NCBI GenBank assembly: GCA_029204225.1 | Contig: CM055098.1 | Location: 48,199,247 to 48,263,246, forward strand | Direction of reading: 5' to 3' | Length of the DNA stretch: 64,000 bases | Origin: Diphasiastrum complanatum | Lineage: Eukaryota > Streptophyta > Lycopodiopsida > Lycopodiales > Lycopodiaceae | Part shown: one piece after another, positions 12,064-21,780 of the stretch | Layout: each line of letters opens with the position of its first letter | Numbering within the stretch: position 1 is the stretch's first letter | Translations under genes and position numbers: made by a program | The notes under the pieces: model-generated | Database searches by the model: none | Told to the model about the DNA's origin: nothing | What the model saw: only the letters and a program-made list of their open reading frames with translations

Positions 12064-12431
12064 GAGGAGTTCTAAATCCAAAAAAGACCCTTTGTAAAGA
12101 TTCTTTTTATATTTTTTCTCAAATTTTTTTTACACATGGACCAATCAAAACACTCAAATTTGAAATCTACGTAACGTAACTTTTTGAGTCCACATTTTGA
12201 TTCCATACTAAAAATGGCATAACTTTTTAGTGGTAAGTCCGAATTTAGCGGAGTCTGGTGCATTGGAAAGCGCTCAACAAGGGCTTTCCAATGATATGTT
12301 ACATGACATACTTTTGAGCTACAATTAAAAAATTATGGCAAGTCAAAAGTATTAGTGTTATAATATTTTAATAATAAAAAAGGCATCTTGCACAAATTCT
12401 TAAAGGGTCTTTTTGGAACTCAAAACTCCTC
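12064..12431. mobile_element. MITE with ~35 bp terminal inverted repeats
   Basis: The left end GAGGAGTTCTAAATCC plus AAAAAAGACCCTTT matches the reverse complement of the right end (AAAGGGTCTTTTTGGAACTC ... AACTCCTC). TA flanks both sides (12062-12063 and 12432-12433), consistent with a Tc1/mariner-type target duplication. A second internal inverted repeat, GCATTGGAAAGC / GCTTTCCAATG, lies at 12259-12293. No coding capacity. Superfamily is inferred from the TA only. Confidence 0.65.
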
Positions 12432-12844
12432 TAATGTGGGATCGACTCACATAGAAACAAACAACGGGCACACTTAGTTGGTCCAATAGGTTTTGAAATT
12501 AAAACTGGAAAATATACTCTGCATTCACTTTGTAAGATTAGGATCTTGTAAGTTTCATGTAAGTTAAGTGAATTTGCCTATGACCATTACATACTGTAAG
12601 GGCTTCTTGGTAACTAAATTACTGTTGTACTAGCCCTTTCCGTCGGCCTTGTTATTATAATGTCTTTATATGTTGTAAATGTAACTTTCCAGACCTGTGA
12701 CATAAGTTGAACAGGCTGTAAAAGTTTAATATACCAAACTGTTATCTTCAAAAGTTTTGTAGATGTAGCTTTAAAAACATAGTTCATACTTCCTAAAATC
12801 AACATGGCAATGACTATCCTTGCTACCAAGAAGATCCATTCCTA

Positions 12845-13505
12845 GGCCAAAACCAGGGAAAAACCATTTCCGATTGCAGATTCTATGATGATCAAGTTTA
12901 AAGACGAACTATATATTAAGTACAGGTTCCACAAAATATTGTCAGTGATCATTTCAAACCACCTCTATTGATAACAAAATAGGTCTCAAATAATCATCAT
13001 TGAGATAAAATGTTATCTTTCAGCAAGCTAGTGCAGTTGTGGAGATGAAAACCCCTGTTCTTCATGCAATGCAGTCACCCATCTCAAAACACACGTTTTC
13101 CATAACTCTAGAAGGGGTAAAGCTAACAAGCTACATGTTCATATTTACAAAAGTTGTCATGGCAAAAAAAAATCACTTCGACCCATAATTGGACCAAATC
13201 AATTGCAGAATGTATGATTGATCAAGCTTGAGCACAAACTATACATAGAATGACTCGAATACAGGGGTTCCCTAGAATATCATCCGGTGACCATTTTTTT
13301 TTTCCTACTAATTGCTTGAGAGGTCTCAAACAACTATCATGGTAATCTTCAAAACACTAAGATATTTTATATGCGAAGTGTATGTTTCAGCAATTTTGTG
13401 CAGCAATTGAGATTAGAAAAACCTAATTCTTCATATGATGCAGCAAATCATCTCAAAACGTAAGCTTTTGCATACTCCAAAAGGGGTAAAGCTAACTTAG
13501 CTACA
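12845..13505. repeat. Diverged tandem duplication downstream of the host gene
   Basis: Two imperfect copies (about 12850-13135 and 13180-13505) share ordered blocks: ATTGCAGA at 12873 and 13202, AGGTCTCAAA at 12982 and 13320, and AAGGGGTAAAGCTAAC at 13112 and 13481. Offsets grow from 329 to 369 bases, so indels have accumulated. The right copy abuts the gene's stop codon, so the array probably lies in or near its 3' UTR. Confidence 0.6.
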
Positions 13506-13511
13506 TAAGAT

Positions 13512-14070
13512 TTAATTTACCAGTGGAGCAAAAAGAATCCACCCCATACTCCAACCTAAGACCAAACCAGCACCAGCCAAGCTCAAACCAAAAGCAAATG
13601 CAACCCCTAGTGAGTAACCTCCAATGACATCAGATCTTGGAGATGTCCATCTATGCTTCAAGTCTGTGCAACCCTTGATACCATCGGAACACTGCTGCAT
13701 CTCCTTCCCCATTGAATCTTTCCTTGAATGTCGCCAACCGGCATTGGACAACAGGTCAAAAGTTGCATAAGAATTCATAAAGCTTTGTTTCAACCAAGTA
13801 CTTGATCTATCTACAGCACGCAGACGCAAGCACATGTTTTCTGCTTGTAAGGAATTAGCCCACTGCCTGTAAGTAAAAGAAAGTGATGCTTCTCGAAAAA
13901 ACAGTTGTGTGAGTCGCTCCTTTTCAAGAGAAGCCTGTGCTGCTGCTTTTTCTGCCTCTCTTGCTCGAGTCTGAGAACGGCATAGGGCCTCACCAAGCAG
14001 CTGTGGGCCACGATCACCTTCTTGAGCGGCCCCACCACCAGCACTCCAGCTGGAAGTTCGCCCATCTGAG
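13512..14070 (-). CDS. Host gene exon 3 (frame with SQTRAREAEKAA)
   Basis: Starting at 14070 (acceptor GAGCAG|CTC) the spliced frame reads SSDGRTSSWSAGGG..., then the conserved-looking GEALCRSQTRAREAEKAA and the C-terminal membrane segment, stopping at 13512-13514. Starting five bases earlier at 14075 (acceptor TGCAAG|AGC) gives a different frame, RAAQMGELPAGVLVVGPLKK..., which stops at 13811 after 87 residues. Which is used cannot be told from sequence alone. Confidence 0.65.
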
Positions 14071-17000
14071 CTGCTCTTGCAAGACACATGGCACCAGAAA
14101 ATGCGTGATCAAGTTAACAGATGGAAGACAGTTAACCAATACAACAAAAGGGAAACCGACAAATGGAAACTTTGCATAAAATTTTCACCAATGGCTGAAA
14201 AGCTTCAGAGAACTGCTGCTACCTAAGGACTGATTGATCTCGATTTATGAAAGGTGTATAATGTTCTTGCACAACTGGTAATGATCTCGGTGATTGTGGA
14301 ACATGATGGGGCAACAGTAAGGGATCTGAACGATCCAAAAAATGGGAAGACAGCTTCTGAGTTTCAAGGCGAACTGGTTCATGCCCACGCAGAAGAGAAA
14401 TCAGGAAATCCCTGTCCATCGATCGAGATATGTCCCAGCGATGCCTTTTTGAAGGCCCTAAGTCACAATTTTCCAAAACTCTTCTCTGCGCCACTGGGGA
14501 TTGAGAAGGTGGAAGATCACAGTTCTCCATGTGCTCTAAAGACTTTCTTGCAACCAAAGCAGCTAGTTCATCCGTATCTGCGGTGCGCCATGACAACTTG
14601 CCCTTGCTTTGCAATTTAGGTAGAGGCTCCATTTTCTGCATATGCTTATGCTCTGATTGCTCAAAGCTAGTAGCTGTAGCTGTACTCAGAGGTCGACCTT
14701 CACCATTCAGGAAAGAGGATTGCTGAACTATACCCCTGGATTCACTTTTGTCAACTGCTTCAATTTCATGCTTGACATTGTTTTTTGAAGTTTGATTGGA
14801 TTCCTCGTATTTCCCAACGTCATCTTTAGATTCCAGAGAAAGGCTGATAGAATTATCAGTCTCTACTAATTGATCCGGCATAACTCTATGCTCATAACCA
14901 AGCTCTGGAGAATCAACTTCCCCAGACGTTAAAGTCTTAAGATATGCAAAACTTCCTAATGAGACATCCTCTGCCTTAAGACTATCAAACTCCGCACTTT
15001 TGGAAAACCTAACCATAAAGCTTTCATCCAGTGCGGATTGATAATCCTTTTGAAAATCAGAGTTTAATTCAGAATACATAGTTGACTGTTTCCCAGGAGA
15101 ACACTGTGAACTTAGCAAACTCCAGTTATCAATAGAAGCCAATAAATCCTTTTCTTCTTTAGTCTTTGGACATCCATGGTAAGTTATGTCGCTTTGACAA
15201 TGTGAGAAATCACAAGATGAGTGAGAAAGTTTTTGTGAAGGCTTAGCATTCTCGTGCAACAAGCAACGCTTTGTTGTTCTGCATGCCCAAAAGACAGGAG
15301 CCTCTGCTCCAGCCATGAAGTGGTTACCTGTACTTTGGATTTCCCTGTAGTGATTCAAGAAGAAGTTAAATTCATTTTAGCTTCCAGTCAGTGCATGGAT
15401 GAATTTGCAACCTGACCATGTTCTGTAAACAAATGAACTAGGATCTAAAGGTTTTCGTGTTATGCTGATGGATATGATATCATTCATTTGCAGATATTAA
15501 GGTGTCATATCATATGAAGCAGCTCCAAAAGGTGAAAATTGTCATGCTCATATATTTGTATGGATGGAAAAGGCTTCCAGTCATTGCATAGATGAATCTG
15601 CAACCCGAACATGTTCTGTAAACAAATGAACTAGGATCTAAAGGTTTTCATGTTATGCTGATGGATATGATATCATTCATTTGCAGATATTAAGGTGTCA
15701 TATCATATGAAGCAGCTCCGAAAGCTGAAAATTGTCATGCTCATATATTTGTATGGATGGAAAAGGCTTGAGCAATGTCAAAACATGGTGGAACTACTGA
15801 TGTGAGACTTCCAAGTATATTGCTCATGTCAGTCGAATGGCTAACTGCTCACAAAAACTTTTGATGACTCGTGGAACTATGTAGAAGTAGAGATGTCTAG
15901 TCCAATACAGAGAAAGGGTGGATTGCTGTCAGTTAAAGAGATGGTTGAAATTAGATGTCATTTTTAGGTTTCTATATTATGCTATCCATGAATAAGCTTC
16001 ACAGTATGAATCAAAGAATATGACAACTAAGTAAATTCAAGTGGATGAAAGGTGATCTTAAAAGATATCAGTGATGCGTGTGATGCACAGAAAGACAAGG
16101 CATATCAAAGAGCTGTAGAGCTTTATCCTAAGTACATGACATCTTGTGTGCTTGGATATGAACATCGGGCAGAAACTAAGGTATGTAAGGGTAGTTGAGT
16201 GTGTCTTAAGTTTTGCGCCATTAGAGAAAAAAGATGGTCATTTAGCAGACGAATCCAGTAAAATGTGTCCAAGAATTATGCAGAACATTTCATCTACAAT
16301 TGGCTATTGAAAGCTTGCAGAAGTGCTGAATCAGAAAAGGACAAAAATAAGACTGTCGATACATTGGATGCATGATGGGACTTTTTATCAGTGGGTCGAA
16401 AAAAATTGAGTAGGAACTAGGTGTGTACACATATGCAACGGGAAGGTATGGAGATCCGAGATGATGAAAGATACAGCGTACAATGACGACCGAAAGAGTA
16501 AACATAGTGAGGGCATCATAATGTCATCTCAATAATTGCTGTCAAAAATATACAATTTATGAGGCGATCTACTCCAGAGTCCAACCAGGTCTCTTGACAT
16601 TGAACAAAACACTAATATCTAAAGAAAAAGGTGACTACTAATTTGGAAGATATTTCTATCCAGATACTTGGATTTAGTTGGCGGACTAACTCCTTAACAT
16701 CTGCTCTCAGCCATGGATTTGAAATTCCAGGCTCCAAATTATGTGCCAAACATTTTCACTGTATACTGAAATACATCTGCATTTTTATGAAGGGAAATAA
16801 AGTTCACCAACATTCCTGAAGTATTATTGATTGATTACATATGACCTCATTGGCAAAGTAATAATAAAAGCAGGACTTTTATGACAAAATGAGTGGGCAA
16901 TTATCTAAACCCTTGGATAACAAAAAAAAACACTCAGTAAGCGCTTCTTTCAAAATGAAGAGCTGCATGGAATTAGTGACTGCTGAAAAGAGAACTAAAT

Positions 17001-20000
17001 TGAGAATCCTATGTATTATATGCACCAAAACTGAAGCAGAAAACAGCAATAGACATAATGGTTTCTTAAGAGCAAAATGGTGAACAAAATGCCCACTTGA
17101 AATGCTTCTCAATAAGGGAAATTTCTAGAGTGTTCAATATCGACTAGTCCTCCAATAAGTGAAGTGCTGGTGAAGACTTCCTTCAATATCGACTAGTCCT
17201 TCAATAAGTAAAGTGCTGGTGAAGACTTCTTTTCCTCTACTTGAGGTCAGGAGTTGGACTCAATCATATGCACGCCACGAAGTTGAACATACAAGAGAGA
17301 AAAATATTGACTAGGATGTGAGACTTTGAAACATTCACATAGACAATTCGACTGATGACACTGCAAGGGGTGAAGAGCTTCTTCACAGCAGATGTTAGAA
17401 ATAATTTAGATTTTTAAGTATTTCCCACAATCATAGATAACCAAATGAACAGGTTCTGTACGTACCAAATGTAAAATTTAGAAGAAAAGAAAAGTACCTT
17501 TTTTCCTTCAAAAAAAAATTCATTCCCAAATTTTTTTTGAGATCACATTTTTTAAAGTAGACCATCCCTATCTCATTCACTAGTTCCTTCACAGAATTCT
17601 AACATAGATTGTTTTTATAGGATATGGACTTATAGCATTTTACACTTACAGAATCTTCTAAGGGGTTCTAATTAGTTCACTATAGCTCATAAAATGTGTT
17701 TTGCTGATTGTTTGCTTTGACTAACTAGCACATCATTCCTAAAACTAATCTTTTTAGTCTTTATCCCTCTCTGAAGAAGCTGAATTTACCCTCTTGCTGC
17801 TCACATTTATTTGAAGTCCTTGGATTAGGCTCTGATAACATAATTCAGGGAGGTGAATATGTTACTCTTTTTTACTCCTTGCACAGGTTTCAGACATCTT
17901 AATGCACAACTTGATATCAAAGAATGCTGATGCAAAACACAATCTGGGCAAATTCAATGGTGCTGCAAGAGTTTCCAAATAACATTCTTAAAGTTTTCTC
18001 CTGATAATGGGAAAAGAAGTTTTCCCCAGGTCTGCTGATTGTACACTAAGTGGCATCGAAACGATGTTCCAAAAGCATAGTGTTCCAAACGTTGGAGCAA
18101 TAAATTTTTCTATTTACAAACAGTGGACCCTAGGTTTCAACATCTAGGGAAGCCTATTATACACAGTGCATCTATGTCAAGTTAGTGACTCCTTGTCATG
18201 CGTTCTCAGCAATATCAAAGCCAAAGCTTGCATGTTAAAAATCTAAAGTGTTGAGGAGTGCTACCAAGAGAGGAAATCAGACCTCATAAAGATCAAGTTT
18301 TTTAACTTAGGAATTAAGCTTGCTTCATTACCAGTAGTTTCCCAAAGGGGTTGGCTTAGTTGGTTAGCTTGGCATCCTAAGTTTCTTTGGTCCCAAGTTG
18401 GAGCCTCCCTTGGAAACCAAGAAGCATTACCATTAATTTGCTTGTTCCTTATGTGTTAAACAACACATTACTTTGCATGATGTGCAACAAGGTACAACTT
18501 CGTAGAAAAATTCCCAACATGACTTAAAGATCTGTCAAAACATCTTCTAGGAGCATGGATACTGGTTCCATAACCATAGAGTGCGTACAAGGGCATAGTT
18601 CGTACAAGGGCATAGTTCCTAGGAACTGAACGGACCCATCTCTAGGAGCGCATTCCTAGGAACAGTTCAGTTCCATTCCTAGGGCACCTAAGGAATATTC
18701 CTACCCGTTTCTTAGGGTTCCTGAAACCCGTCCCTACGGTGGTGCGCAGTATACAATCCGTTAGGATTTCTGAAAACCGTTCTCAAATCTGTTCTGAAAA
18801 CGATTTTGAGAACAAGTTTTAAGAAAACGATTATAATCAGTGAAAAACGATTCAGACAGCGATCAGTGAAAAACGATTCAGACGGTGATCAGTGAAAAAC
18901 GATTCAGAGAGCGATCAACGGATTTCAGATGCCAATGCATTGTTCAACGGGATTGACGGATTTCAGATGCAACGGAACAAGGAAACTGGCACCGGGCAGT
19001 ATCTCCACAGCAACGGAACACACAAATCAAAAAAAGAAATTTAGAAATGGGTTCCTGAAACCATTCCTCCCTTAGGAACGGGTATCACTATACAAGGGTC
19101 ATTCATTGCTTTGCACGATCTAAAAATGTGGCCAAGCAAACTTGATTTCGATGGAACTACGTGCATAATTTAGGATTCCTAATACCTAACACGTATCACT
19201 GTTTTTTTAACTTTTTAGGCTTTTTTTCCCCTAAAAAAAGACTTTAAAAAGAAAACCCAAACAAAACAAATAAAAATAACAAATTCCTGATCCAGAGCAA
19301 CCCAAAAAACCAGAATATTTCTCTCTGTATGTTGACTGTATGTACATGTCTATCCGGTGTATGTATTTGGTCTCAATTTTTGGGGGGAGAAGGGCTTTTT
19401 ATAAATCAGTAATAAGTATTCAATATTTTTTTAGGAAAGGTCCATGTTTCAATATTGAATCAGTAATCATTTGTATGCTAGAATAATTGAGCCCCTTCAA
19501 AATGCAATGCACAAATGGTTTCTTATGTTAAAGCCATAGTTGCAGCAGATTGTGATCCACTGCAAAAAACGATCTGGACCACGCATTCCAGATCGTCAGC
19601 AATTCGCTACCCGGATGGCCAAAGAAAAAAATTTAAGGGGAAAAGACTAATGGTTGAATTATTTTTATTTTTATAGTTTGGCTAGCATGAAACAATCACA
19701 ATAGATAGTTTGCCTAGAAAAACAGTTAACCACTGGAGTTTGCCTATAAATAAATTACTATTGGAAATTTTTGTGTATATTAACAGTGGTAAATTGGTCC
19801 CTGATAGCACGAATCTATAGGAGTTCATAAAATGGTTTTGGAAATGATTGCTTACAGGCTGTGCATGGCTGAATGTCAACCGTCAAAGTTCTAGAGAAAA
19901 GAATTAGCTCATTTATCCAGTTTATGATTCCCAAATTATTGAGAGTCTATCCGTAAAGTAGGCCAAAGTTGTCTTTCACAAGTTCATCCTTATCCTCGTT

Positions 20001-20986
20001 CATCTTCCATGAGTTTGGGACCCGACTAGCATTAAGTGTGATAACAGGGCTTCCCTCAGTACGCAATCGTTTAACAGTCTAATGCTGATAAAGCGGCACA
20101 CTTCAATACAAAACATATCCTACAATCAAAATATGCTTGAAACCTTTTGAGCACAGAACAATCAAAAAAGAAATATCCCAGTACTTTTTCACAATTGCAA
20201 AAGCAACTAGCTAGTAAAAGAAGCCCACTTTAGTGGAGAATAACATGACGCATTGAAATTAGTCAACTTTTTCCTGAAAGTAGGCCCTATTATCAGGGAA
20301 AAACAGAACAGAAAATCTACAGTATGATTACACTCTGGACAATGTGCTCCCTTAACCCGAAAAAACTAAATGATCAAATTAAATTATAAGATTCTTAAAC
20401 TACTTTCAGGCATTAAGATCTATTTTGGGTAACTTGTAAAAAACTAAAATTCTGCTCACTCAACTTCTGCTTGACATCAAGAATATGTCAAAACAGAACA
20501 TGATTGATAGAAGATCAAAAGCCATAAAGCAGTCAACTTATATCTAACACCTGTGCAGCTCCACAGTGAGAAAGAAGCCAACCAAAGTGCTGACCACCAT
20601 CTTCTGGGCTAAAAGATGGAAAGCAAACAGCAAAACCAAGACAAAAATAAGCGAATAGCTAAGCCCAGGGAGATTAAGCATGTGACATACTTCGCCTGCA
20701 CCGTGGAGGGTCCGCTTAACTGATTAGCTGCAATGGTTGACAGGCCTGCCCCAACATAAGCCAACAATGCCCTTGCAAATCGCGAAAGGCCACTAGCAGC
20801 AACGCCCTGCTGCCTTTGCTCAGAGTTACACACCTGTTGCTGAAACCCCAAACCACTAACGCTGCTATAATGATCACCTGTGGCAGGGCGTCTCACAAGA
20901 GATGCCCTTGAGCATGAAGGCTGAACAGGCTTGACAGTAGGAAGCAGCCGCAGGGCTGCTCTCAGTGTTTCCACCATGCCTGCCAA
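13512..20986 (-). CDS. Uncharacterised plant protein, three-exon gene (~658 aa)
   Basis: The only recognisable host gene. Exons inferred by phase and splice signals are 20986-20691, 15344-14223 and 14070-13512 (minus), giving 659 codons including stop. Exon 1 encodes a basic, Ser-rich N-terminus without acidic clusters, possibly an organelle-targeting region. Exon 2 is mostly polar and disordered, then has a denser block at roughly residues 355-430 (DELAALVARKSLEHMENCDL, DRDFLISLLRGHEPV). Exon 3 carries SQTRAREAEKAA (about 505-516), a helical region rich in charged and aromatic residues, and a C-terminal hydrophobic stretch (about 624-653, SLGVAFAFGLSLAGAGLVLG) that looks like one membrane span. 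From memory it resembles a plant-specific family of unknown function; I assign none. Start: first ATG of exon 1, though Met4 is also possible. Exon 3's acceptor choice decides the frame. Confidence 0.7.
14223..15344 (-). CDS. Host gene exon 2
   Basis: The acceptor follows a pyrimidine-rich tract (AACTTCTTCTTGAATCACTACAG, split at 15345/15344). It encodes about 374 residues, open throughout, ending IN-RDQSVL with donor TTAG|GTAGCA (GT at 14222-14221). Long open frame plus consensus sites make it convincing coding sequence despite its low-complexity middle. Confidence 0.75.
15381..15769. repeat. 193 bp tandem duplication in intron 1
   Basis: Two nearly identical copies begin at CTTCCAGTCA at 15381 and 15574 and end GGAAAAGGCTT. 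Only a handful of substitutions separate them, so the duplication is recent. It begins 36 bases upstream (in transcript sense) of the exon 2 acceptor and could include the branch-point region. Confidence 0.9.
17133..17230. repeat. 49 bp tandem duplication
   Basis: TTCAATATCGACTAGTCC begins at 17133 and again at 17182; each unit ends GCTGGTGAAGACTTC. Few mismatches. No coding content. Confidence 0.85.
18340..18440 (+). mobile_element. SINE-like (tRNA-derived) fragment
   Basis: TGGCTTAGTTGG at 18352-18363 matches a pol III A box. About 26 bases further, GGTCCCAAGTTGGAGCC (from 18389) resembles a degraded B box. The spacing and the following GCCTCCCTTGG tail resemble tRNA-derived plant SINE heads. 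No tRNA cloverleaf or tail repeat was confirmed, so this is a candidate. Confidence 0.4.
18611..19090. mobile_element. hAT-type MITE with 8 bp target duplication
   Basis: The 480 bp interval is flanked on both sides by TACAAGGG (18603-18610 and 19091-19098), the 8 bp duplication expected of hAT elements. The right end in reverse complement reads TAGTGATACCCGTTCCTAAG; the left reads CATAGTTCCTAGGAAC, sharing GTTCCTA but imperfect as an inverted repeat. An extra TACAAGGGCATAGTTC copy stands just to the left (18586). No transposase. Internal tandem repeats are listed separately. Confidence 0.6.
18836..18913. repeat. 26 bp tandem repeat, three copies
   Basis: ATCAGTGAAAAACGATTCAG starts at 18836, 18862 and 18888 with near-perfect copies. 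It lies inside the hAT-type MITE. Confidence 0.9.
20691..20986 (-). CDS. Host gene exon 1
   Basis: Starts MAGMVETLRAALRLLPTVKP and runs to a consensus donor (GCGAA|GTATGT, GT at 20690-20689). It ends two bases into a codon. Exon 2's first base completes AAG (Lys), so the frame holds across the 5,346 bp intron. Residues 66-92 (SGLSRFARALLAYVGAGLST...) form a hydrophobic, possibly amphipathic segment. Linking this exon to exon 2 rests on phase, strand and splice signals, not on transcript data. Confidence 0.65.
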
Positions 20987-21101
20987 TACCCCCCTGACAC
21001 CATCACAAATAACCTCTTCTATAGCCCCACCTCTTCCTGCTCCGCCTTCAGAAAACCACTGATAAGAGCTAGTATTGACACATCACAAAGCTGTCCTTGC
21101 C

Positions 21102-21385
21102 TTCAGATCTCTTGCGAAATTCTACACCAAATCAGCTCACAATTGTTTAAGTTTTTTATTTTCTAAAACTACACAATTTGCTGGTGCTTCCGCTACCACC
21201 AACACGACTCTCAAAGATATGCGGCAGTGATGCACCATCCCATTTTCAGATCTTTTGCAATTTTTTCAACCAAATCAGCCCACAATTGTTTAAACTTTTG
21301 GGTTTCCAAAACTACACAAATCTGCTGATACTTCCCCTGCCACCAACGCAACACTCAAGCAGATGCGGCAGTATTGCCCGAGCCG
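21102..21385. repeat. 143 bp imperfect tandem duplication
   Basis: TTCAGATCT... CCAAATCAGC... ACAATTGTTTAA ... GCGGCAGT recur in the same order 143 bases apart. Diverged by several substitutions and small indels. Confidence 0.75.
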
Positions 21386-21581
21386 ATTTGCGAATGAAGC
21401 TCTTACAGTTCCCTCACACACGGCTTATGCCCAACACCAAAATTGACCTCCACAGCACGTTCTGGATTCTGCCAGATCTGCTTCTTTTGCTCTGGCTCCG
21501 CCTACGGGCTGGCTGGCTTGGCTTCTCTCACACTCATCCGAAAGTGCAGGAAAGCGCGAGAGCGCCCTGTTCGTGTGGATG

Positions 21582-21703
21582 CTCTCGCCATCTCCGATGC
21601 AGAAGAGAGAGAAGCAATAGAAGGAAATGCAAATTGAGCAAAGCTCTCGCCATCTCCGATGCAGAAGAGAAAGAAGAAATAGAAGGAAATGCAAATTGAG
21701 CAA
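21582..21703. repeat. 62 bp tandem duplication
   Basis: CTCTCGCCATCTCCGATGCA begins at 21582 and 21644; both units end GGAAATGCAAATTGAGCAA. Nearly identical. Confidence 0.9.
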
Positions 21704-21780
21704 GGAACTGGAAATCCCTGTTGGAGGCCCCCCTGGTGACACGTGCCCGTGGGAATCTAGCCCTCTATAATTATTATCCG

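Larger units (their letters stand above)
15345..20690 (-). other. Large first intron of the host gene
   Basis: A 5.3 kb region between a consensus donor and acceptor with no plausible coding exon. It contains a 193 bp tandem duplication next to the acceptor, a 49 bp duplication, a SINE-like piece and an hAT-type MITE, each listed separately. The remainder is AT-rich and unrecognised. Confidence 0.6.
20987..21780 (-). promoter_or_regulatory. Upstream region of host gene with duplications and a G-box
   Basis: Immediately 5' of the host gene's ATG. Contains a 143 bp imperfect tandem duplication (21102-21244 and 21245-about 21385) and a 62 bp one (21582-21643 and 21644-about 21703). A CACGTG G-box core is at 21740-21745 and an AATTATAGAGGG TATA-like string (minus) at about 21762-21773. 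The open plus-strand frame across here is a by-product of the repeats. Promoter role is inferred from position; no transcription start is known. Confidence 0.4.

Noticed and set aside
14254-14726. Plus-strand ORFs over exon 2
   Set aside because: Antisense shadows of the host gene, which has the better composition and splice sites.
19200-19260. A/T-rich inverted-looking repeat
   Set aside because: Pairing is imperfect and explained by homopolymer runs; no target duplication found.
21178-21699. 173-codon plus-strand ORF
   Set aside because: It spans two tandem duplications upstream of the host gene; repeated residues follow the DNA repeat and no domain is recognisable.
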